This document shows positions 12,541-25,000 of a DNA stretch of 64,000 nt, piece by piece. The stretch is from Litomosoides sigmodontis. Its lineage: Eukaryota; Nematoda; Chromadorea; Rhabditida; Onchocercidae. Location of the stretch: assembly GCA_963070105.1 (NCBI GenBank), contig OY718803.1, positions 6,306,507 through 6,370,506 of the forward strand. Direction: 5' to 3'. A program made the translations under genes and the position numbers. Within the stretch, counting starts at the first letter, position 1, and each line of letters begins with the position of its first letter. The notes below the pieces were generated by a model. It was not told the origin of the DNA. It worked only from the letters and a program-made list of their open reading frames with translations, and made no database searches.

Positions 12541-12889
12541 ATGTACATGTTACTCGCAGCCTATTTTCCGCTAATCATATGGACACTTTATGTTTGCGCA
12601 GCTGTCGTTAAAGGTATTAGCTGATTTGCTGGTATTTATATCGTTCATAATTGTTTGCTAATTTTCAATATCATAAAAAGTGTTCATAGCTGGCAGGAAC
12701 TGCAATTATTTCTTCGCCCGACGTTCCTATCAACTTCGCTTTTATTTTGTTTGTACAGATCGTGCAAAACGAACAAACGGTTTAAGCTATGGTTACATAT
12801 GTCAGGCATGGTATTGTCGGAAGTGTGTGTATCGGGACTATTCAATTAATTATTACACATTTTCATCAAGCAATTTTAAACAGTATTAA
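12541..12889 (+). CDS. Candidate small two-exon gene, hydrophobic N-terminus
   Basis: Two phase-matched exons, 12541-12613 and 12759-12889, would encode 67 residues. The ATG lies four bases after a TTCCATTTTAG acceptor-like site, suggesting trans-splicing or an upstream non-coding exon. The donor (AAAG/GTATTAG) and acceptor (TTTGTACAG) are good. The product has a hydrophobic start (MLLAAYFPLIIWTLYVCAAVV), which would be a signal peptide or membrane anchor, then a basic stretch and a small Cys cluster (ICQAWYCRKCVY), ending at a TAA. No known family is recognised. Short frames with plausible splice sites do occur by chance in AT-rich DNA, so this remains a candidate; a transcript read across the 145-base intron would settle it. 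Confidence 0.35.
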
Positions 12890-15449
12890 TAATAGCGTAG
12901 ATAGAATATTTTACTTTTGAATAAAATGGAATTTTTATAAGGACTATTTAAAAGTAAGGATTAATTTCTCTTGGAACACTATTTTCCTCTCTGCTTTTGT
13001 GGAACTAAAAGGAAGAGAGATCGGAAATATATGCAGAAGGGAAGTGAAATAACTGAAAAATGCTTCTGAAAAATGCTTATTATCGATCGCTAATCAGGAG
13101 AACGAAAGTGATTTCCTTAGAAATATTAACATTTGAGAAGTGTTTTTAATTAGAAATGGTGTAAATCAGTAATTGATTCCACTGTAAGCAAAAATAATGA
13201 CGGAAGCGTTGAAGAGAGGCACATATTTAAGCACAGTTAGGCAACGGTCATCTTCAGGATTTCAGTTCGTTCCTTTCGAAAATTTATTTGCGATGCGCAT
13301 TGTGGGAGTGGGAGTAGTAGCAGTGACGGTAATGAGAGGATTGAACTCTGTAAAATAGGTTTGCGGTCCTCACTTTGTATTCGTTACACAGCTGACTGCT
13401 TTTGGAGAATTTCATGAGGGCTTTCACAATTGATTGGTTGTTGTTGGAGAAAGAAGCCAACTCGAATCTAAGGAGAAGTAGAAGATGAAATTTTGAATGT
13501 TTTAAATAAACGTATTTGAATACCATTTCCTCAAATTTTTTATAAAGATAGAAGATGGAGAGGGAGTGAAAGGCGTAAAGCTCGCAAAAGTGCTGTTTAA
13601 TTAACAAACGATGTTCATCAGTTTAATACTTTTTAACATGAGAAAAAAGCAGAACACAAAAACTAGTTGATAAAAGAAGAAATACACTGTCGGACTGAAA
13701 ATCAATGGTTATAATATGATATTAAAAGTTCCAAATTTAAATTATAAGTTCCATTTGAGCTAATTAATCACTATCACTTCCCGCAACAACTGGGAGGAAC
13801 ATGGAACATGGAAGATGCGGCGAGGATAACTTCATCATTACAATTTTCTCTATCTCCAAATTGTTAATGACATGTATCATCATCATCATCATCGGTGGCA
13901 CACTGTGGTCGTTTCTCAATTTTAATTGCGAAGCGTTCCCATGAAATTATCTTTCTGAACATTTCAAACTGTCATGCAAATTGGATAGAGAAAGCGTTAA
14001 ATGAGGAATCTTGTAAGGAATTGAAATGTAATCTAATACATTTTAGTATTATTCAATCATACTGCATTTCATTACGTAACAATACTTGTACGTGTGTCGC
14101 ATGAATGGTGTAATTTCGGTATGTGAATAGAAATAAAAATTGAAAATGATACATTTTGTTATGGCATCAGATTGTATGGCTATTCTTCAAGATGATTATT
14201 AGGCTTCAACTATTCCTTAGATACTATCATTATTACTATCACGAAGATGATCTTCTTCGTCCGTCAATTCAAATGTTATGCATTTGAAATGGTATGATTT
14301 AATTATACATAAATTTCTGATTTTCTGCTAAGACCTCTTAAATTATGCTACTTTCCATTGGTTCGAAAAATTTGTGAAAGTATAAATAACCCGATAAACT
14401 GCCTATTTTGATTGTTAATGACTAAAATAAAACTATAGGAATGAGTGCTTATTGAAGAAAACGAATTCTCCATGGAATTCACTAAGCACTGTTTTCAATT
14501 TGGTAAGTAATTATGAATAAGGATGAAGTTATGCATAAAATTGACATTTTATGAAAATTACATGCAAAGGAAAGTATATGCAAACTTAGCTTTTCGTTTT
14601 CTTTGAATCGATTGCGCTCTGAAGGACTTTTGGAAGTTTTGCAGAACTTATTTCATCACATTTTCAATATCAAAAAAAACTTCCACTTCACCTTTTCAAT
14701 CTATCCGTGATAACTTTTGGTCCATGAGATTTCAAAATGCTTCCGTTTCACAATTAATTTTACTTGAACAGTTGTAATCGTACAAAATTTACACATTCTC
14801 TTCATCTTCAAAGGAGAAGCATTTATTAAATTAGTTAACAATGAGTAATGATTTGTTTATCAAATGTGTTCCATCTACACTTATTATCAATTACTGAAAT
14901 GTTTCGCGTAAAGCTAACTAAAATTATTTTGTACAAATTGGGTTTCATATTCGATAGCGCTTACTCCTAACTAATTAGTCAGGGGAAACTGTATCGCTTA
15001 TTATTGTTATTCTAGTTATATGCTATCATTAAAATTCCTCCCACTGGGCCTTAATTGAATAATGAAATGTAAACTGTCACATAGAAACGATTCAAACAAC
15101 AATTGACATTTATGACGCAAAAAAGAAAACAAAGATGAATTAATTGAAATGATAAATTGTGGCGCATTTTTAAAACAAAATATCGGTATCTTTTGATGTT
15201 GCCCTAAAAATACATACATATTATGGTGTATTGAATTTCGTCACATTGACTGTTTAAAAAACTTCTGAGATTACTCTTCATAGTATTAGAGGAAGTAAAT
15301 TAGTTGAAATGAAAATTGGATGCATAGCACAATTAGATTAGAGACAGTCATACCACGTTTGTCAACAATTTAGGACAGTAATATAATCTTAGTTGTTCTT
15401 AATAATTAGTCCCACCTAAACAGGCTTGCTAATTAATCTTGACCATTTT
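12890..15449. other. Intergenic region
   Basis: No supported exon. It includes a short ATC repeat near 13877. A frame at 13895-14104 carries several cysteines but has no ATG of its own and no clear splice partners. Confidence 0.5.
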
Positions 15450-18400
15450 CTATCGTGATTGCTCTCGGACTTGGACAGCACTGCTCTCAGCAACCAAATT
15501 GTCGTTATCACTTCGATGAGATGCAGATGATGAACAACTACTTGCTGTTTGTTCCAGCGTACTCGAACCTGCCTCGCGATCGGTGAATGGTTCATATAGG
15601 TTGAATCTAATTAAGCACATTTTTAAGTACAAATTAAAGTGTAACTCTGTATGTTATTTAAAGAGGCGATACGTACAAGTGTAAAACACTGATTACTTTC
15701 AAAACAAATAGCAAAAAGGGAAAATAATTACACAAAGCCTTCTTGTGTTTCAATCATTACATTGCCATCATCATCACTATCCTGATCTGGAGCTACATAG
15801 ACCACTTTTAAATTTAATTCGCCTTCCTGAAATTGCTATAAACGCTGGCAAACGCTGAAAAAATAAAAAGCCAAATAGAAAGTTAAGAACATTTTTAAGG
15901 CGACATTTATGGGCTCAACTAGTGAAGTAGAAATGCAACTACGGTAATTACATCAAAACAGTTCTCTAAAAAATACTCTTTAATTCATTTAACAAAACCC
16001 ATCGATAACATTCGACCTCAGTTATTTTGAAGCAAAATATATTGGAGGCTTACAATTTAGACAATGTCATTGAAATGACACGTTTACGCCAGTAATTCCA
16101 GTTAATTTGCATTAACCAAAATATTTGTCTGTCAAAGATTAAACTTAAAAAAGTGAAGACGACCGACAGTGAGAGTATTTTGAAGTAAAGGAGATAATAT
16201 ACAAGCAGTAACCTCAAACCTGTTTGGAAAGTATCTGTACAGCTTCATTGTGTTTTGCAGTACGCAAATCGATTCCATTAACGGATAATATCGCGTCACC
16301 GACAAACAAATTGCCACATCGTTCAGCAGGTTGATTTGGATGAATTTCCGAAATTAGAATTGGTACGCCATGTTCTTTTCCACCCTGAAATCCTCGATGA
16401 AAATTTCTTCAAACTCGTAAATAATTCAAACACAAAAAATTTTTTAGGATGTTATAGTGTTCGCAATCTTATCGATTTCAATTGCACAGTAATTGAAACT
16501 GAAGTAGAAGTCGACATTAACGATGTCAAGCCTAAGAAAGTATTGCTAACCTGAGGTAAGTAATGAGAAATGTATGCATTAGGAAATTGCTTGCATGTCA
16601 TATTCTAAGTGCGGAAAAGTCAGGCAAAAGGTAAAAGGTCCTCATTATGAATGCGGACAGAAAATCACCATTTAACAACATAAGATGAAGTACAAATAGC
16701 ACCGTAATGGATATGCCGAGACCCTCGTATGAATCCTTGACAAGTTTAACACTGCGCATTTGTCCCACACCCTTCTGCTTTCGTAAGCTTTTGTGATCGT
16801 GATGCGGTGGTGAAGGTAAATGTTTCTGATTGCCTCTTCTTCCTCTGAAAGAACTTTTGGCTCCTGCAAACTTACTACCAATCAAATTACACGTCAATAT
16901 TAAAACTTTAAAGTTAACACTCGCTTACCTGCATGCTCGAATTACAGTTTTGTGACGATGAAGGTGAATTTCAGCTTCCAATTGATTCCATAACCGATCA
17001 TGCTCAGCACCACGCATATCTCTGCCGAGTAATTGAATTTGCTGAATTCTGAAATTAAAATTAAGGAATGAAATCACTGCGCTAGGGAATTATACATCAG
17101 AACAGACAGTGCTTCTGATTTAATTAAAACCTTATCAAGAGAGATAATGAGAAAGAAGGGCTTTTCACTTTGTTGTCTAATCTAATATTTTAATTATTAT
17201 AGAACCTCCCAGCAAGCTCTTTGTCTAAGTATTTGGCAGCAAGTCGAGCACCATAAACTTCATTTTGCATTGCCAGAATCATTTGACGATATTTTTTGTT
17301 TTCGTTACGAAGAAGTTCCACTTCCGAACGAAGTTTTGCGGGAGGTCGAATTTCCCTCCGAAAGGCCTGTATCTCTTGCTCCTATTTTTTAAATTAATAG
17401 TTATCAAATCGTTCAAGAAATTTTCATTTCAATGTGAGTTATTTTATAAGTGTGTTGTACAAGAAACCCTTAATTAGGAATCAAGTGATTAGTTCTTCCA
17501 ATCAGTTTAATAAGTAAATGGACTGAAATGCTAAATAGCCAGTATTGTAAGGCTTTGTTGACACTCAACTGAGTCCAGCCAGCAATTGCTGGTAGGAAAT
17601 ACTTCGAGATTGACGTCAAATATGAAATTAAAAACTCCCTACTGAGACGTTAAGTATATTACTATTCAAGTTGATTAGAACTTCTTATCACCAACACTTA
17701 GTTTTTAAAATAAGTAATAATGAATTTATTAAATTAGTCTACTAAAAGAACTGAATCAATTAAATTGAACGTTAAGTTAACTAATTCCGATTATTTCACA
17801 TATTCTATATGTATACTTCCAGCTTCTGTAAAAGAATTGTAAATACTAAGCAAATTGAGCTTCTTTCTTAGCTCAAATCATATTTATTTTACTGTTATTC
17901 GACTTGGCTAAGAAACTGTGGCAAAAAATGTTTTTGTTAAACCTATCATCGTATTTCAATCACTTATTTTAATTTTCAAAAATCGTTGAAAGAATAAAAT
18001 ATACAATTTGTGATTTGTTAAGAATACATATCATACCAGTTTCCTTTTGATCATGTCCGATTCATGTGGAGCAGTCTTAGAATGTACTTGACAATGCAAA
18101 CTATGAACCTGAAGATTTCAAAATCTTCACCAGTAAGAAGAGTAATTGCAATGAATTATGTTATTTGAAGAAAACCTGAAGCATGAGCTGCTCTGATTCA
18201 CGTTCAAGTTCGTAGTGAGCGGATCGCGATGAGCATAGATCATCCCTAAGTTGCACCAATTCTGCCTGCAATTTCAACATTGCAAAATAATAGATCGATT
18301 GTATCGGGGAAAGCACATTATATTTTAAATGAGAAGCAAAATGTAGCAAGCAGAGTTTTACTGAATGGAAAAAATTTGTCTCTCAGTAACAAACTCCTAA

Positions 18401-19018
18401 ATGACCTCTTGGCGCATATTGCACTGAAAAATTGTTTGCGCCTTATGGACAAGCTGAGCGAATGCAGCACTGAGGGCAGTCATCTTCTGGCGGCTCTCTA
18501 ACATTATGTCTGCCTGAAAAGTCGAAAATTTTTTTTTTAATTTTAGAAAACCTCAGCAAACGAAGACTTAGCAAAGCATCCAAAAAGCTAATTGATTTTC
18601 TAAATGATATCCTCTCAGTTCTATCCATTTGATCGCACTTCATGAAATGACAAAAGCCTGCTCCAACTATGTATTTGTCCTACTAATGTTGGTAATGCAG
18701 TGTGCACTAATTTAATATTTGTGATTGTTTGTTAGAATGTTGAATTTTCGTGAAAGAGGTGAGTGAAGCGTTTAAGGAATTTCTGCTAAAATCAACAAAA
18801 TCTATTTTGCAAGCAAAAATAGCAGTGAAAAAAATTGGTCCGAAAAAAACAAAATTAAGAAAGAAAAGTCAATTACCAACCTGGTCAGAATCAATTTCGC
18901 CTAGCAATAAATCCAAATCAACAAATGTCTTATCGAAATCTTTCTCCAACACCTCCAACCAGACTAACATTGGACCAACAACTGACCGCTCCTCCAACGT
19001 TGTCATTCTGCAACACAT
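15450..19018 (-). CDS. GOPC: GOPC/PIST/CAL: Golgi-associated PDZ and coiled-coil protein
   Basis: GOPC is a trans-Golgi scaffold whose PDZ domain binds C-termini of membrane cargo and whose coiled coil binds Golgi partners. Ten exons on the minus strand are all phase-consistent: 18881-19018, 18406-18513, 18176-18265, 18037-18108, 17206-17381, 16929-17048, 16703-16844, 16220-16384, 15732-15826 and 15450-15606 (420 residues; human about 460). Near the N-terminus is [20 protein letters not shown], then [17 protein letters not shown] and a long coiled coil (about residues 50-235) with [26 protein letters not shown] and the block [21 protein letters not shown]. The PDZ domain (about 267-350) runs through [36 protein letters not shown] and VVYVAP. 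The exon at 16703-16844 must use the acceptor after TTCTTTCAG; the nearby GCAG at 16864 breaks the frame. An earlier Met could not be found before an in-frame stop. Confidence 0.96.
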
Positions 19019-19068
19019 TTCCAACTCACGCTCGATAACGAATATTGCGGCGATCTTTTATTTAGCGC

Positions 19069-19085
19069 TAGCTTAGCCTAAGCTA
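19069..19085. repeat. 17-bp palindrome upstream of GOPC
   Basis: TAGCTTAG-C-CTAAGCTA forms a near-perfect inverted repeat with 8-base arms, 51 bases upstream of the GOPC start codon. It could be a dimeric protein-binding site in the promoter or 5'UTR, but this is only suggestive. Confidence 0.6.
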
Positions 19086-22000
19086 AATTAACTAATTCAA
19101 CGACCGCAGTCTCTTACCATCGGAAAATACAACAAAGCAAAGTGACTACAGCTACACGTATCAAAGGTAAGGGAATTTACAGGAAAGTTTCGCACTAACA
19201 AGTAAGAGGGCCATCGCATGACTGTGCAAAACAAAATGTTTCAGTTAGACCTTAGCAGTCGTGTTTATAAAAAATGCGGATGAAAAAGAACAATTGTATG
19301 CAAATTTTTGCTTATCTCAATAAGGAATATTTGCATATTAGGTTAATTGGACCTTTGATAAGAGCAATAGATATGCTCAAAGGGCACTTTTGTCACTCAA
19401 CAGAAAATGATCACATCAACAATGACATATTAATTTAGACTATATTGACTACTTTTATTCTGAATAAGCTTGCTATGGAAGAGGAAATGGTCAAAATTAA
19501 ACTGCAAAGTAGCCTAAAATAATGAAAGGAACAATTGCGGTCAAGAACATTTGCGGCTACAACAGCTAATACATACAGCAGACCACTGCAACTGTTAGGC
19601 TGAAAGCGCGTCTGTAATTTAACCATCCTTTTTAAGCTTTTTTTAAAAATTGGAAAAAGAAAGGACGAACGTACTGCTTAAGAGAAAACAGACGCGCATA
19701 TAAATACAAACATTCTTTAAATTTTTTAAAATTATTCCACGGAATATCTTTGATGTCATTACTCGATCTTCCATTTTTTGCTTCGATAAGTTATTCAATG
19801 ATCAGGTCATACTTAGTACTTCTCAATTTCAATTTGTCTGTTAAAACTTAATAATGAAGCAATTCGTACGCCTACGTCCGTTTCTCAAAGATACAAAAGT
19901 TAGTTTTTACTTCAATTTTCAGTACTCCTATCGCTAATGATTAAAGATACTTTCTTGAACTATCCTTCCAGTCTTTGTAGGTAGAAGAGATCGAACGATT
20001 TATCACTCAATATATCTTCTTATCACGTCTGCCTTATCAGAAAACTATACACAACTTCAATCTCATCAATGTTGGAAGTATTGGAAGCCTAGTAAAGCAG
20101 TTCCATGGTATTGTTAGGAAGTCCTGCAATTGGGAATTTTTTTGTTTGAAAACAAGTGAAACTTGGAAGGTAGAAGAGAGCAAAGTAGAAATTGATCGAC
20201 CAGTTTGAAAAATCTGAGAAAGAAGAGAAATTGTGATCAGTTAACTTTTAGGAAATTGAAGAAACGAAGTAGGAACGCTTCTCCGAAGCTTCAATGCCTA
20301 TTATTTCTCATTCATCAAACATTCAAAACGAGGATAATCCATCCCTGCGAGCGTGCTAAAATTACTCTCTTTTTGCACACGCATATGTGAGTAAAATTTA
20401 AATATATTAAGGCCCTTATTCCCCAACAATCTCGATCTTTCATTTTAGAAGAAAAATGCCCACAGCGCTCAAATTTCTTTCAACTGCCACATCTTTGTGA
20501 TTCATTGTTAATAAAGTGAAATTATTACTAAAAAAATTAGGTAAATCTCAGCAAGTGAAGGATGAAAAACAAAAAGATTTGTCATTTTCGTTAGACAAGA
20601 AAAGGAGTCCTTGAATTTTCAGACTCAATAAATTTTAATCAAACGATAAATCACACCAAAGCTTTCATCGATTCTACGACTTTTCCTTTTATTCAAAAAT
20701 TTTAATTCATCAATTTCAAGTCATCAAATGACAAATATCTGAGAAAGCACAAATTTGTTAAACTCATCACATCCATCTAAAACTCAAACAAAGTCCTCCC
20801 AGGCGCCGTTCTTTCCACAAAATCATTTTGCCTTCCTCACTTTCCACTTACGTTCCTCATTCAGGCATTGCTAACAACAATTAATCTCTTCCTATCTCAC
20901 TTTTTCTTCCAACTCAAACGACAGGCAGTGTTGCGTCAGCGTTTTCTCAAGTGCTTTAGAAACGAACTTTTGTTTAACGTCACTTTCTTACCGACTAAAA
21001 CGCCACAAAAGTGATGTTAGAAAAAGGTACGCCAAGAAAGAAGATGAGAATTTGGCAATGGAAAATAAAGAAAAGCGAAGAACGCTTGGATGCTAATAGC
21101 ATAGCAATTCACTACAACGTCCTATGTGAACTGAATTGATCGACGTCTACTGTCTGAGATGCGACGCTAACCTTTGACCCTTTAGATATCTTCGGGTGAG
21201 TGACAGCACCGATGTCCTTCACCACGCTATTTTCTGGTACTGTTCGTAGAGCTTTGAAACGTTCATCTCGAAAGCTTCCGTCAATGATGCTCCTCCGTCC
21301 ACTCCTTGGAAATGCATTAAATAGGAAAGCGAAAGGACAATGGGAACGCTTTCTCTTCCTCATCCCAGCAATTTTACCAATCCATTTCGTTTCCCCTCTA
21401 CACCTCAGAAAGGCTTTCTTTACTGAAATTTGGAACAAAAAATATTTCTTTTGTGTATTTCAAATGAAACCTTCGAAAATACTAATAATATCTGCCCACA
21501 GTGCTAAAGAAGCAAAAGTTGAAATCCGAAATCCCTGCGGACAGTCCTAGGACGAAGTTTGTGCAGAAACTTCTTTTTATGATGAGACCGATTGGCAAAA
21601 GAATGAGAAAGCAATGAGCTCGCAATGGAAGCAATCAGTTATACTGTCCGGAATTTTCAATGGAAAAAGCAGAAGGAATATCGAGGATGATATTATGGAT
21701 GTGCAATGTATCAGCAAGCCTTCGACGTGTCACCAATTCCATAGTATTAATTTTCAGATTTGAATTGCAGCGAGTGAAAGTAACAAAAGACAATTTCTAT
21801 GTGAAGCGGAAGAACGGAAAAACTTTGAATGCTAAATTGAATGAGGAAAAATAATTTGTTACTTAGTAGAATGGAATAAACTTACACGGCAACTTCCTAC
21901 TGAAGCTAACGGGACTCCTTCTGAGGGAGAGGAATGACAAAAATTGGAATGTCTGAAAGAGCTTTGACCAGTTTCTGATTATTTGCTCTCCTTTGCAGAC

Positions 22001-25000
22001 TTATTCTAAGATCTCAGCAGATAGGCTTTACTCCATTTGGTGGCATCAAAAGCTGTGAAGATGTAACTCTCCAAAAACCGGCCCTCAACACACTTCTTTC
22101 CTATTTAAAATAGTTTTTGCTAAAATATTTCAATCTTTATATTTTTCATTTATATTTCTTGAAGAGACAGATTAATAAGATCAATTAAACAGCTTCTATT
22201 AAATGAAGGAAAAAGGAGGGTTGTAGCGAAAGATAAACGTTGCCAAAAAAAGTTTTCTGAAATATCTTTGCTGGTAGAGATTGAGCTCAAATGAACTAGC
22301 ACTGCAATAATAATGGGTCATGCCGATGCAGAAAGCTGGATTTACATTCCGCACAAGCGTGCATTTCGCAGTGATCGCTCAGTTGAAATGGAAAGGATGG
22401 ACGAACGACAACGTTGGAAATTATCATAAAGCATTTGGACATGCAGCTGTCACTGATCGGTTAGTTGAAAATATCTGAACCAACCACTTCAATGTCACGC
22501 AAGAGAATTAGACGTCGTCAAATTGCTTGATTAACGGGTCCCAAGGTGGTGTAAAGATACGGATCTCAGCCACGCTTATTTCAAATTTAACCGCTGCAGG
22601 AGTCTCATCATCCTTGATTGCGTCGTGCAAAACCTAAACATTTCATTGGGCAGCGCAAAGCGAAGGTTTTTCTTCCAGCGGAAATGATAATAAATAGCCA
22701 GATCAATGAGCAAAGTAAACTTCAACTTCGATTGATAAGGAGGAAAGGAGGGTGAGATCGCGTAGTTAAGAAATTTGTTTTAAAAAAGAGGATGAAAGAG
22801 AGCAGAGTGTGCTTTACACTGGTAATCCCCTAAGGGTGATTGCCCAGCCTTCTTTATTCAACTCCCACTGAAGGAAGCCTTTTTGATAATCCCATCTCCA
22901 TGAATCCTCTTCCTCTCCCAAACAGTTCAGCACCAAATTTCGTTATCTTCCACCTCTTCCACTCGTTCCTTCCATCCTCCTTTTCACCAAAATCGATTAA
23001 TTGGAATGAATCGGTTACTTTTACTCCTGACAATGACAACAACGTCCTGCTTACCTACTCCTCCATTTCCAATGAGTTCAAATTTTTTCATTATAATCGA
23101 TATTTTGAAATTGATGAGCTGAAAAGACAGCTTCTTTTCTGAAGTTCATAACATGACGGATTGAAATCGAGAAAATGAAATAAACAGGAAGCGAATAGTA
23201 AACAATAGTGACGGGAGGCTACAAGTAGGAATGCCACACACAAGTCACGGAAAAGAATTATTATTGCTGATCATAGTTTACTTAAAAATTACGTGAAACG
23301 TTTAGGAGTGTAATTCTTCCAGTTTTTTCCTCCAGTACTTTTGGGAGAGAGAGAGAGAGAGAGAGAGAGATGGAATCTATTTATATGTTTTCGATTACGA
23401 CTGCATACAAGGCTTGGTTGTATTATAGCTAAGAGTGCCTCATCTAATATCCTATGAGATGGAAATTTGACCGATAATTCATCTCAAAAATGGCAAAATT
23501 TGATTGAAATTAAAAAAAAACCACTAACTTTTGATATCGAAGTCACCAAATGTCAATGTATCTAAGTATGCCAAGTGAAAGATTGCAGAAACACAGGGAG
23601 TTGTGCTTTTTCCCGAGCATCCGAGATGCGAAATACAACTGAACAGCAGCGTCTTCAGTTTAAAACGCTGCAGTGCTAACAGCGCACCTACGTTAGTGAG
23701 TGCAGTAATATTCGAGCTCATTTGAATGAAGAAAGCATTTCAGCACAACGTGAAGAGCGCAATGCAACACAACGCGAAGCGCACATAAAATATACAGCAC
23801 TACTCGAGCTCGGGTAACCGTCTTCAGAAGCATCAAATTTTTGCAGACTCTAAAATAGAGTGGAAATTGAAGGAGAATTAATGAAAAATGGAAGTTTGTG
23901 CTACCGTCCGTTATTACACCGTTTCGACGAGAAAGACACGCGACACTCGTTGTGTAAAATTCTACTTACGGCGATTTCGAAGTGGCTTTGATCATAAAGT
24001 AGTGATACGTAGAGATTATCAAGCAGTTCTAACTACGAAGGCTCAATTCGAAATATGAATATCCATATTTAGAGTGAGATATTACTCTGAAATTTAACAT
24101 GTTTTCAACGATTTTTGGCAGTAAAAAATATCAATCAACACTCCCATCATCTTCACCATCAACTCATTAAAACCTTAAATTACTGAGCGATTCTTGCAAT
24201 ATATTTACTGATATCATCCCTTTGTGTTATAAGACAGAAAGATTTCCACTTATAAATCTATTTTGCTCCAAAATTCGCCTTTTTTAAGGCATAAAACATA
24301 AAATGTTTGAGAGCATTCCATCACTCATTGTCACTGTCAGTGAAATGAATGAATGGCCAATAATTCTTAACAAAAAGATAACAAATTTTACAAGGTGTCC
24401 TTTTTAAATAAAATAAGTCTTTCAGCATTTGCCACGAAATCCACAACATGCAGCATCTGCCATTGTTTTCACTGCCACTCATCTTTTTCACGCATACGTT
24501 TCACTGGGCGCAAAAGAGACAAAAAACTGAATTGGACTGGGCTAGGCTGAGGACGTCAAAGCAAAGTGCTAAGCGAAAAAAAACATATTGCCAATCCATC
24601 TGCTTTTTCGCTTCAATAATTACACTATTGCGTGTAAAGGACGTCAAATATACTAATTAATACTAATAGATAGATAGGTTACTGCTTAATATCTCTATAA
24701 TTCCTCACGTAAAGTTGCACTTTAAGCATTGCCGACCGCGCTGCTATCAGGGATGACCAATGGCACACAGTACACAATAACTGTCCAGAAATAAGCACAT
24801 CACAGGGCTTCCGACTTGGATATTTCTCAATTATAAAATGAACAGAATACTTGCACTCCGAATGCCAGTAGCAACCAACCTACCTCTCCCTCCATCACAT
24901 TCAGTGATGCAATTTCTGAAACTAATTTAACGAATCGCCGAAATGCTAGAGAGCACATGGCACTGTGGTAGCGCTAACAGAAATTAAAATACGACCGAGC

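Noticed and set aside
16845..16863. GCAG acceptor at 16864 for the GOPC exon
   Set aside because: It shifts the frame; the TTCTTTCAG site ending at 16845 restores the conserved RACRGR junction and the PDZ frame.
21112..21550. Overlapping frames of more than 100 codons on both strands
   Set aside because: They are mutually antisense, lack domains and have no clear splice structure.
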